Assembly: GCA_002423705.1 (NCBI GenBank)
Contig: DINW01000044.1
Location: forward strand, 10,984-16,440
DNA: 5,457 nt
Direction of reading: 5' to 3'
Source of the DNA: Clostridium sp. UBA5530
GTDB lineage: Bacteria > Bacillota > Clostridia > Clostridiales > Clostridiaceae
Part shown: piece by piece, positions 1 through 4,905 of the stretch
Layout: every line of letters starts with the position of its first letter
Position numbering within the stretch: the stretch's first letter is position 1
Program-made: the position numbers and the translations under genes
Notes under the pieces: model-generated
What the model saw: only the letters and a program-made list of their open reading frames with translations
What the model was told of the DNA's origin: nothing
Databases searched by the model: none

Positions 1-156
1 TTTTTTTATAATAAAAAAAACGTAAGGAAAACGACTAAGGCTACTTAAAAATTCACCTTGTATCTCAAAGATCCATTCAACTAAAGCATAATTGCTATAA
101 TTCCACCATCTATAGCTCTCTGAAAATTTGTTTTTTAGTTTACTAATTCTTATCAT
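1..156 (-). CDS. N-terminal part of an unidentified protein (partial, runs off the window)
   Basis: The reverse strand is open from an ATG at 156 to the window edge: 52 codons without a stop, which is uncommon by chance in DNA this AT-rich. An in-frame TAA lies eight codons upstream, so this ATG is the earliest ATG possible. The visible protein has a basic N-terminus (MIRISKLKNKFSES), an aromatic patch (YRWWNYSNYALVEWIF) and then a hydrophobic stretch near the cut end (FPYVFFII). I do not recognise the family. The hydrophobic end could be the start of a membrane segment. Support comes from a near-consensus promoter at 193-221 on the same strand. Against it, no good Shine-Dalgarno precedes the ATG. 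The gene is divergent from the ECF S-component gene. It may be a real gene start, a remnant or a chance frame. Confidence 0.45.
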   Translation of the reverse strand, partial: MIRISKLKNKFSESYRWWNYSNYALVEWIFEIQGEFLSSLSRFPYVFFIIKK

Positions 157-192
157 AGACGTAATTTTAATATATATTAACTTCTTTACTTT

Positions 193-221
193 ATAATATT
201 GATTAATTTTCGATTTGTCAA
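193..221 (-). promoter_or_regulatory. Sigma-A type promoter for the leftward gene
   Basis: Read on the minus strand there is a perfect -35 TTGACA (221-216), a 17-nt spacer and a -10 TATTAT (198-193, five of six consensus bases). Transcription would begin near 186, about 30 nt before the ATG at 156. This is the best core promoter in the divergent region. Confidence 0.55.
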
Positions 222-232
222 CATATTTTTCA

Positions 233-258
233 TATAAAATGTACCCATACATTTTATA
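233..258. promoter_or_regulatory. Perfect 11-bp inverted repeat with 4-nt spacer, candidate operator
   Basis: TATAAAATGTA (233-243), CCCA, then TACATTTTATA (248-258) form a perfect dyad midway between two divergent genes. It lies just upstream of the minus-strand -35. It also lies upstream of two -10-like TATAAT sequences on the plus strand (276-281 and 285-290), neither of which has a good -35. It has no following T-run, so it is a poor terminator. A dimeric repressor or activator site controlling the transporter gene, the leftward gene or both is inferred. I could not match it to a known regulator. Confidence 0.4.
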
Positions 259-311
259 AAATTTTATCATAGTAATATAATAATTATAATGATAAGTTAG
301 GAGGGGGAACA

Positions 312-890
312 ATGGAAAAGAAATTAGCAGGTACATCTAAAAATCGAGAAAGGGTATTAGACATGGTAGAAACAGCTTTAATGGCGGCGCTGATACTAGT
401 TGGAGCTTATGTAATACATATACCATCACCTAATAATGGAACAGTACATTTAGGTGACAGTCTAGTTTTATTGTCAGCGGTAGTTTTAGGAAAGAGAAAT
501 GCTGTATTGGCTTCAGCTATAGGAATGACTTTATTTGATGTAATAGGAGGTTATTACTATTGGGCACCTTTTACATTTATTATAAAAGCTATTATGGCCT
601 ATGTTGCGGCAACTATCATAGCAAAGGATAAATTTAATATAAAAAGACAAACCCTAGGATTCACTTTAGCATCATTATGGATGGTAATAGGATACTTTAT
701 AGCAGGAGCTTTCGTTGAAATTCTCCTAAGTGAAGGAGCTTTGACACTTTCACAAGGATTAATTATTTCAGCAGCAGCGGTAATGCCTAATGTAGTTCAA
801 GGAATATCAGCTATTATAATTGCAATACCACTTATTATAGCCTTAAGAAAAAGTAGCTTTTTTAATAATCGTAACCAGAAGATAAGTTAA
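312..890 (+). CDS. ECF transporter S component (substrate-binding membrane subunit), vitamin-type
   Basis: This 192-residue protein is almost entirely membrane-embedded, with about six hydrophobic segments, as expected for the substrate-capture subunit of an energy-coupling factor importer. The first segment carries an AxxxA element (A22-A26 in ETALMAALILVG) of the kind that docks on EcfT. The conserved core HLGDS (46-50), LFDVIGGYYYWAP (74-86), FIIKAIMA (89-96) and a late PNVVQG (159-164) resemble the DUF1393/PF07155 group, which includes riboflavin, hydroxymethylpyrimidine (HmpT) and pyridoxine (PdxU) transporters. The exact vitamin cannot be read from sequence. No EcfA or EcfT genes are nearby, which fits a group II system sharing one energising module encoded elsewhere. 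The Shine-Dalgarno AGGAGGGGG at 300-308 fixes the start. The leader is too short for a riboswitch, so control may act through the inverted repeat at 233-258. Family call is confident, substrate is not. Confidence 0.88.
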   Translation: MEKKLAGTSKNRERVLDMVETALMAALILVGAYVIHIPSPNNGTVHLGDSLVLLSAVVLGKRNAVLASAIGMTLFDVIGGYYYWAPFTFIIKAIMAYVAATIIAKDKFNIKRQTLGFTLASLWMVIGYFIAGAFVEILLSEGALTLSQGLIISAAAVMPNVVQGISAIIIAIPLIIALRKSSFFNNRNQKIS

Positions 891-910
891 AGATGGATTT
901 CATAATACGA

Positions 911-940
911 AAACCACCATGTTATATAACATGGTGGTTT
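911..940. terminator. Bidirectional terminator: 30-bp perfect palindrome
   Basis: AAACCACCATGTTAT is followed immediately by its exact reverse complement. The transcript can fold into a long hairpin between the convergent ends of the transporter gene (stop at 890) and the zinc-ribbon gene (stop at 956 on the minus strand). The T-run is short in both directions (TTT then G on the plus strand, TTTT then C on the minus strand), so termination may rely on stem strength. Serving both genes is inferred from position. Confidence 0.75.
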
Positions 941-955
941 GTATAGAATATAGAA

Positions 956-1120
956 TTATCTTCTATCTCTATTCATTTTTTCAGCTTTTCTAGCTTTTCT
1001 GCACTCAGGGCATCTTACAGGATCATTTTCAAATCCTTTTTCTTTAAAGAATTCTTGTTCTCCAGCAGTGAATACGAATTCTTTTCCACAATCTTTACAT
1101 AGTATGTTCTTATCTTCCAT
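956..1120 (-). CDS. Small zinc-ribbon protein, 54 residues
   Basis: On the reverse strand an ATG at 1120 opens a 54-codon frame ending in TAA. The Shine-Dalgarno AAGGAGG (1136-1130) is nine bases upstream. The protein begins MEDKNILCKDCGKEFVFTAG. It has two zinc knuckles, C8-x2-C11 (CKDC) and C37-x2-C40 (CPEC), separated by 25 residues, and ends in a basic tail (RKARKAEKMNRDRR). This matches the short zinc-ribbon family common in clostridia (probable zinc-ribbon domain, zf-trcl-like). The four cysteines should bind one zinc ion, and the basic tail suggests nucleic acid or ribosome contact, but the role is not established. The gene stands alone, convergent with the transporter gene and sharing its palindromic terminator. 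The family assignment is firm; function is unknown. Confidence 0.88.
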   Translation of the reverse strand: MEDKNILCKDCGKEFVFTAGEQEFFKEKGFENDPVRCPECRKARKAEKMNRDRR

Positions 1121-1225
1121 TACAAAAAACCTCCTTGAATATATAGGGAAATTTTAGGAACAACTTTGCTTCCAACATCCAAGGAAGGAAAAGTATCTAA
1201 AAATTAACCTATACTTACTTTTACA
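1121..1225 (-). promoter_or_regulatory. Leader of the zinc-ribbon gene with possible anti-Shine-Dalgarno pairing
   Basis: The predicted transcript start leaves about 100 nt before the ATG, long for a 54-codon gene. In the RNA, TCCTTG (1185-1180) can pair with CAAGGA (1137-1132), which includes the Shine-Dalgarno. Alternatively CTTCC (1187-1183) can pair with GGAAG (1173-1169) and free it. Farther upstream AAGTAT and ATACTT can form a separate hairpin. The pairings are short and no known riboswitch was recognised. Confidence 0.25.
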
Positions 1226-1231
1226 TTAATA

Positions 1232-1259
1232 ATTATATCATATTTGTCATTAAAATCAA
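1232..1259 (-). promoter_or_regulatory. Extended -10 promoter of the zinc-ribbon gene
   Basis: On the minus strand TTGATT (1259-1254), a 16-nt spacer and a perfect TATAAT (1237-1232) preceded by TGA form an extended -10 promoter. The predicted start is near 1225. Confidence 0.6.
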
Positions 1260-1586
1260 TAAAATTGTACTAAATATTTATGATTTTTTATGAAAAAATT
1301 TCCATAAAATCAAAAAAATTTAATAAGAGCTTTATAGCCTAAACCCTTATAAATCAAGGGGTAAACTTGATAAAAAAAATCCAATTATAAAAGATAAGAT
1401 TAAAAAAGGAGGAAATAAAACTGCACCTACTCCTCCTTAGTTTAGAAATAAATTTAACGCGATTTATTGAAAATATAAGTCTATTGGAATAGGAAAAAAT
1501 ATATATGAACCCTAGACTATAATTTAGTTAATACACATAAGCATTTAAGCATTCTGTATATAATATTATTGATAATAAAAGGGAAA
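1260..1586. other. Non-coding stretch with several small hairpins, no gene seen
   Basis: No convincing reading frame was found on either strand. Visible structure on the plus strand: ATAAG/CTTAT at 1323-1327 and 1346-1350, ATCAAG/CTTGAT at 1353-1358 and 1366-1371, and the larger hairpin at 1406-1438. Two TATAAT sequences (1518-1523 and 1559-1564) are candidate -10 elements for the diguanylate cyclase gene, but neither has a good -35. A small dyad, TATTAT-TG-ATAATA, is at 1564-1577. Confidence 0.5.
1402..1438 (-). terminator. Possible leftward intrinsic terminator or orphan hairpin
   Basis: Read leftward, AAGGAGGA (1438-1431), a 17-nt loop and TCCTCCTT (1413-1406) form a perfect 8-bp stem followed by four more T residues, a terminator-like layout. 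No leftward gene lies upstream of it, so what it would terminate is unclear; it may end antisense transcription from the diguanylate cyclase region. On the plus strand there is no T-run after the stem. Confidence 0.3.
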
Positions 1587-1668
1587 TGACATAAACTTAT
1601 ATTTAGGGGTTATTACAGGTGGAATTTATTTGAAACTTTATGTCAGGTATCCTAAAGGGGTTAGGAGA
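1587..1668 (+). promoter_or_regulatory. Possible structured leader that sequesters the diguanylate cyclase ribosome binding site
   Basis: TGACATAAA (1587-1595) and TTTATGTCA (1637-1645) are perfect 9-bp complements around a 41-nt loop. Downstream, CCTAA (1651-1655) can pair with TTAGG (1661-1665), covering part of the AGGAG Shine-Dalgarno at 1663-1667. The same CCTAAA (1651-1656) can instead pair with TTTAGG (1602-1607) inside the large loop, making a pseudoknot that frees the Shine-Dalgarno. This is the layout of a translational switch. I could not match it to c-di-GMP-I, c-di-GMP-II, preQ1 or any other class I know, so function is inference. Confidence 0.35.
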
Positions 1669-1676
1669 GAGAAAAA

Positions 1677-2780
1677 ATGAAGGACTATAAATGCATATAT
1701 GAGAAATTGAAAGATGAGTTTGAAACTTATCAAAACTTTGCAGAGGGTCAAATTCAACTTTTAAATGAACGTAATATAAATTTAGAAAAAAATTTAGATG
1801 CATTAGTGAATATAGTAGAAATAAGCAAGTATATAAACTCTTATGTAAGTGATGATAATCTTATACCTATGATAAATGACATGATAATAGGTATTTTAGG
1901 AGTTACTTACTCTTCTATATACTTAAAAGAAGATGATGATTTTAAAATAAAAGCAACTAATATAAAAAGCCAGCGATGGATTAAAGATGAGTATGAGTAT
2001 TTAAATGAGATAGAAATGGGAAGCTCTTTTGTTTTAAACTCTAAGGACACTATATTTGGTGCGGACTTTAGTAAAGAAGAAATTCACTCTATAATAGGAG
2101 TTCCTATTAAACTTGGAGAAAAATTTATGGGGTATATTATAGTAGAGCATGCTCTTTGGAATTTCTTTAATTATGAACATGTGAAGTTTGTATCTTCTAT
2201 AGCTAATCAAATAGCTATAGCAATAGAAAATAGTATATTATATAAAGAACTTCAAGAGTTAGCAAAACGAGATCCTCTTTTAAATATATATAATAGAAGA
2301 TATTTTTTTGAGGTGTTAAAATCTAAATTTGAGGAGAGTAACAATAAAAGCGCTGTAGTTATGATAGACTTCGACAATTTCAAAAAGGCTAATGATAATT
2401 ATGGACATCAATATGGAGATGAAGTTTTAATAGCTACGCTGAATCTTATAAAAGAAAATTTAAATTCTAAGGATATAATAGCTAGGTATGGCGGAGAAGA
2501 GATAGTTATCTATATCCATAGAGAAGATAAAGATGATCCTAGGGAGGTTCATGATAGGATAGATAAAATAAGGGAACTAGTTGAAAAAAATCAAGTTGGT
2601 CCATTAAAAGTTAAAATAACTGCTAGCTTTGGAATTTCTTATTACCCTGAAGATGGAACAAGCGTTGAAGGAATAGTAAATAAGTCTGATAGTTGTTTAT
2701 ATGTGGCTAAGGGAAATGGGAAAAATCAGGTGATATCAACTTTAAATGATTTGAATACAACTAATTTTGAGGTAAGCTAA
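1677..2780 (+). CDS. Diguanylate cyclase with N-terminal GAF domain (GGDEF protein)
   Basis: This 367-residue soluble protein should make cyclic di-GMP from two GTP. Residues 1-45 are charged and helical, probably a coiled coil for dimerisation. Residues about 43-187 form a GAF-type sensor, and 197-355 a GGDEF domain. Conserved cyclase residues are present: the metal ligand region MIDFDNFKKAND (D231, N239, D240), YGHQYGDE, and RYGGEEI, in which GGEEI (272-276) replaces the usual GG(D/E)EF. GGEE at the catalytic loop is compatible with activity. The inhibitory I-site RxxD upstream of the motif reads NSKD (263-266), so product inhibition at that site is probably lost. No transmembrane segment is seen, so the GAF domain would sense an intracellular ligand that I cannot name. 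AGGAG at 1663-1667 fixes the start. The stop codon lies inside the terminator stem. The gene is monocistronic. Confidence 0.92.
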   Translation: MKDYKCIYEKLKDEFETYQNFAEGQIQLLNERNINLEKNLDALVNIVEISKYINSYVSDDNLIPMINDMIIGILGVTYSSIYLKEDDDFKIKATNIKSQRWIKDEYEYLNEIEMGSSFVLNSKDTIFGADFSKEEIHSIIGVPIKLGEKFMGYIIVEHALWNFFNYEHVKFVSSIANQIAIAIENSILYKELQELAKRDPLLNIYNRRYFFEVLKSKFEESNNKSAVVMIDFDNFKKANDNYGHQYGDEVLIATLNLIKENLNSKDIIARYGGEEIVIYIHREDKDDPREVHDRIDKIRELVEKNQVGPLKVKITASFGISYYPEDGTSVEGIVNKSDSCLYVAKGNGKNQVISTLNDLNTTNFEVS

Positions 2781-2801
2781 AAAGAGCTTACCTCAAAATT
2801 A
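2762..2801 (+). terminator. Terminator hairpin overlapping the diguanylate cyclase stop codon
   Basis: A 17-bp perfect stem (2762-2778 with 2785-2801, loop AAAAAG) includes the last codons and the first base of the stop codon. The following T-run is weak (TTTAATAG). Overlap of a coding end with a terminator is compact but not rare in low-GC bacteria. Confidence 0.75.
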
Positions 2802-2855
2802 TTTAATAGTAAATATGAAATAAATATTAAAAAGAAATTAATACATAAAAAGTAG

Positions 2856-2884
2856 TTGAATAAATATTCTGAATATTATATACT
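2856..2884 (+). promoter_or_regulatory. Promoter of the small P-loop gene
   Basis: TTGAAT (2856-2861), a 17-nt spacer and TATACT (2879-2884) make a good sigma-A promoter. The predicted start is near 2891. A small dyad, CTATTA-A-TAATAG (2883-2895), overlaps the -10 and the start site and could be an operator, although AT-rich dyads arise easily by chance. Confidence 0.6.
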
Positions 2885-2928
2885 ATTAATAATAGATTCA
2901 CCTAAAAAAATATAAGGGGTGGTAAGAA

Positions 2929-3351
2929 ATGATAAATGTATTTTGCAACAAAAGAGGTTCAGGAAAGACAAAGGCTTTGATACAGTTAGCAAATGAGAAA
3001 GTTCATGAAGCAAAAGGACATTTAGTGTATATTGATGACGACAGGAGACCTATGTATGACTTGGACAGAAGAATAAGATTTATCTCTACAGAAGATTTTG
3101 AATTAAAAGATTATCACGGATTTTATGGGTTTTTGTGCGGTATACTTTCTGAGAACTATGATGTAGATACTATATTTATTGATGGATTAAATAATATTGT
3201 ATCTTGTTCTTTGGAAGATATGGCACATTTATTTTTTAAGTTAGAAAAAATTACCAAAGAGCATAGCGTAAATTTATATGTAAATATGAATTGCGATTCC
3301 GTTGGAGAAGAAATACCTGATTTTATAAAAAAATACTTATGTGCTGCATAG
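2929..3351 (+). CDS. Small P-loop ATP-binding protein of unknown function
   Basis: The 140-residue product starts MINVFCNKRGSGKTKAL. It has a Walker A-like loop, NKRGSGKT (7-14), in which N7 stands where Ala or Gly is usual. A Walker B-like strand ends in D85 (DTIFIDG, 80-86). Strand VYIDDD (33-38) follows the first helix as in RecA-like or P-loop kinase folds. Such proteins in clostridia are, as I recall, often labelled 'ATP-binding' or loosely 'twitching motility protein PilT', but at this size it lacks the rest of a PilT motor, so I do not use that name. Its role and substrate are unknown; ATP or GTP binding is likely and hydrolysis is unproven. The Shine-Dalgarno AAGGGGTGG (2914-2922) supports the start. 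The gene has its own promoter and terminator and sits between the diguanylate cyclase and tyrS genes with no operon link. Confidence 0.8.
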   Translation: MINVFCNKRGSGKTKALIQLANEKVHEAKGHLVYIDDDRRPMYDLDRRIRFISTEDFELKDYHGFYGFLCGILSENYDVDTIFIDGLNNIVSCSLEDMAHLFFKLEKITKEHSVNLYVNMNCDSVGEEIPDFIKKYLCAA

Positions 3352-3382
3352 CTTAAAAACGAAAATAGTTTAATTTATATAT

Positions 3383-3420
3383 AAAAGTCTGCCAATTTGG
3401 TAGGCTTTTCTTTAATTTTT
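3383..3420 (+). terminator. Intrinsic terminator after the P-loop gene
   Basis: AAAAGTCTGCC (3383-3393), loop AATTT and GGTAGGCTTTT (3399-3409) form an 11-bp stem including two G-U pairs, followed by a T-rich tract to 3420. This isolates the P-loop gene from tyrS. Confidence 0.85.
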
Positions 3421-3489
3421 CTATATATAATTTCAATTAATAATGTTGAATAAAATTTTGGTTATTTCAGCCCAGAATGCTACAATGGT

Positions 3490-3519
3490 TAGACACTGGA
3501 TAAATGCTTATGATATAAT
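3490..3519 (+). promoter_or_regulatory. tyrS promoter, extended -10 type
   Basis: TAGACA (3490-3495), an 18-nt spacer and a perfect TATAAT (3514-3519) preceded by TGA form an extended -10 promoter. The start would be near 3526, giving a leader of about 30 nt. That is too short for a T-box, and no T-box antiterminator motif was seen. Confidence 0.6.
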
Positions 3520-3556
3520 GTTATATTAGTAATACTACATATATAGGAGGTATGAC

Positions 3557-4777
3557 ATGGCTAATGTATTTGATACCCTTATGGAGCGAGGATACATAAA
3601 ACAATTAACTCATCCAGAGGAAATAAAGGAATTACTTGAAAAGGAAAAAGTAACTTTTTATATAGGTTTTGATCCAACAGCAGATAGTCTTCATGTAGGT
3701 CACTTTATAGCTATGATGTTTATGGCTCATATGCAAAGAGCAGGACATAGGCCTATCGCTTTAATAGGCGGTGGAACAGCAATGATTGGAGATCCTAGTG
3801 GAAGAACTGATATGAGACAGATGATGACCAAGGAAACCATAGAGCATAACGTGAGCTGTATAAAAAAGCAAATGGAGAAATTTATAGACTTTAATGATGA
3901 TAAGGCTATTATGGCTAATAACGCAGATTGGCTTTTGGATTTGAATTATGTTGATTTTATAAGAGATATAGGTTCAGCCTTTTCTGTAAATAAGATGCTA
4001 ACAGCGGAATGTTTTAAGCAAAGGTTAGAAAAAGGGTTATCCTTTTTAGAGTTTAACTATATGCTAATGCAAGGATATGACTTCCTTGAATTAAATAAGA
4101 AATATGGTTGCGTGATGCAACTAGGTGGAGATGACCAATGGTCAAATATGCTTGCAGGAGTAGATCTTATAAGAAGAAAAGAACAGAAACAAGCTTATGG
4201 AATGACTTGTACTTTGCTTACTACCAGTGAAGGTAAAAAGATGGGTAAAACTCAAAATGGAGCCTTATGGCTTGACCCAGAAAAGACATGTCCTTATGAT
4301 TTTTATCAGTACTGGAGAAATGTTCAAGATGCAGATGTAGAAAAGTGTTTACGTCTTTTAACCTTTGTTCCAATGGATGAAGTAAGGAAATTATGTGCTG
4401 TAGAAGGTGCTGCTATAAATGACGCTAAAAGAGTATTGGCCTATGAAGTGACAAAGCTTATTCATGGAGAAGAGGAAGCTAAAAAATCCATGGAGGCTGC
4501 TGAAGCTTTGTTTTCAGGTGGTAATGATATGAGTAATGTGCCAACAGTAGAAGTATCAAGGGATAAAATAAATACTTCTTTACTAGAAGTATTAGTATCA
4601 GGGGGCATAATTCCATCTAAGGCTGAAGGAAAAAGATTAATTCAGCAAAATGGACTATCTATAAATGATGAAAAAGTAACTGAAATTTCTAGAACATTAT
4701 TGGAAGAAGACTTTAAAGATGGTGTTGCTTTAGTTAAAAAGGGAAAGAAAAAATATCATAAGCTTCAATTAGTATAG
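3557..4777 (+). CDS. tyrS: Tyrosyl-tRNA synthetase
   Basis: The 406-residue product attaches tyrosine to tRNA-Tyr in the cytosol and is a class I aminoacyl-tRNA synthetase of normal bacterial length. The HIGH signature reads HVGH (46-49) and the KMSKS loop reads KMGKT (228-232), a common TyrRS variant. Residues that bind tyrosine and tyrosyl-AMP in the Geobacillus enzyme have clear counterparts: Y35, G37, D39, T41, D79, Y168, Q172, D175, Q188 and Q194. The anticodon-binding helical part follows the catalytic domain, and a C-terminal S4 RNA-binding domain occupies about 340-406. AGGAGG (3545-3550), six bases before the ATG, fixes this start; another ATG at 3552 is out of frame. It is monocistronic between two terminators. 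Lack of a T-box in the leader means that tyrosine-responsive control, usual for many Firmicute tyrS genes, is not evident here. Confidence 0.98.
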   Translation: MANVFDTLMERGYIKQLTHPEEIKELLEKEKVTFYIGFDPTADSLHVGHFIAMMFMAHMQRAGHRPIALIGGGTAMIGDPSGRTDMRQMMTKETIEHNVSCIKKQMEKFIDFNDDKAIMANNADWLLDLNYVDFIRDIGSAFSVNKMLTAECFKQRLEKGLSFLEFNYMLMQGYDFLELNKKYGCVMQLGGDDQWSNMLAGVDLIRRKEQKQAYGMTCTLLTTSEGKKMGKTQNGALWLDPEKTCPYDFYQYWRNVQDADVEKCLRLLTFVPMDEVRKLCAVEGAAINDAKRVLAYEVTKLIHGEEEAKKSMEAAEALFSGGNDMSNVPTVEVSRDKINTSLLEVLVSGGIIPSKAEGKRLIQQNGLSINDEKVTEISRTLLEEDFKDGVALVKKGKKKYHKLQLV

Positions 4778-4789
4778 AATATAGTGTTA

Positions 4790-4831
4790 TAGAGGTTGTG
4801 AGACCATAATCCACAACCTCTATTTTGTATT
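4790..4831 (+). terminator. Intrinsic terminator after tyrS
   Basis: AGAGGTTGTG (4791-4800), an 11-nt loop and CACAACCTCT (4812-4821) form a perfect 10-bp stem, followed by ATTTTGTATT. It begins 13 bases past the tyrS stop. Confidence 0.88.
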
Positions 4832-4849
4832 ATATGAAAAGTATAAGCT

Positions 4850-4876
4850 TAATTTTATATTAGCCTTTTACGATAA
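4850..4876 (+). promoter_or_regulatory. Weak sigma-D (flagellar) promoter-like sequence
   Basis: TAAT (4850-4853), a 15-nt spacer and TACGATAA (4869-4876) partly match the motility consensus TAAA-N15-GCCGATAA. It lies 30 bases before the next start. No good sigma-A promoter is visible in the same gap. The match is weak and could be chance. Confidence 0.2.
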
Positions 4877-4905
4877 AGATAATATAGCAAGGAAGGGGGG
4901 AGAAT

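Noticed and set aside
941..953. GTATAGAATATAG repeated exactly at 4772-4784
   Set aside because: A 13-base AT-rich match near two gene ends; no flanking similarity, so probably chance.
1280..1342. 20-codon frame from ATG 1280 on the plus strand
   Set aside because: It has no Shine-Dalgarno and only low-complexity AT-rich codons.
1403..1426. Minus-strand GTG start after AAGGAGG
   Set aside because: It reaches a stop after eight codons.
1407..1492. Plus-strand leader-peptide-like frame starting at CTG 1421 after AGGAGG, with several Leu codons (LHLLLLSLE)
   Set aside because: It needs a rare CTG start, the Leu codons are simply the complement of the nearby GGAGGA hairpin arm, and no leucine-related gene follows.
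1528..1577. Similarity between the upstream regions of the diguanylate cyclase (1528-1577) and P-loop genes (about 2839-2895): TTAATAC, ATTCTG and an AT dyad in the same order
   Set aside because: Spacings differ by several bases and the elements are AT-rich, so shared regulation cannot be claimed.
1603..1803. 66-codon open frame on the minus strand
   Set aside because: It overlaps the start of the diguanylate cyclase gene on the opposite strand, has no family features and is best explained as a shadow frame.
3421..3556. T-box leader before tyrS
   Set aside because: The promoter leaves only about 30 nt of leader and no T-box sequence or terminator lies between it and the start codon.
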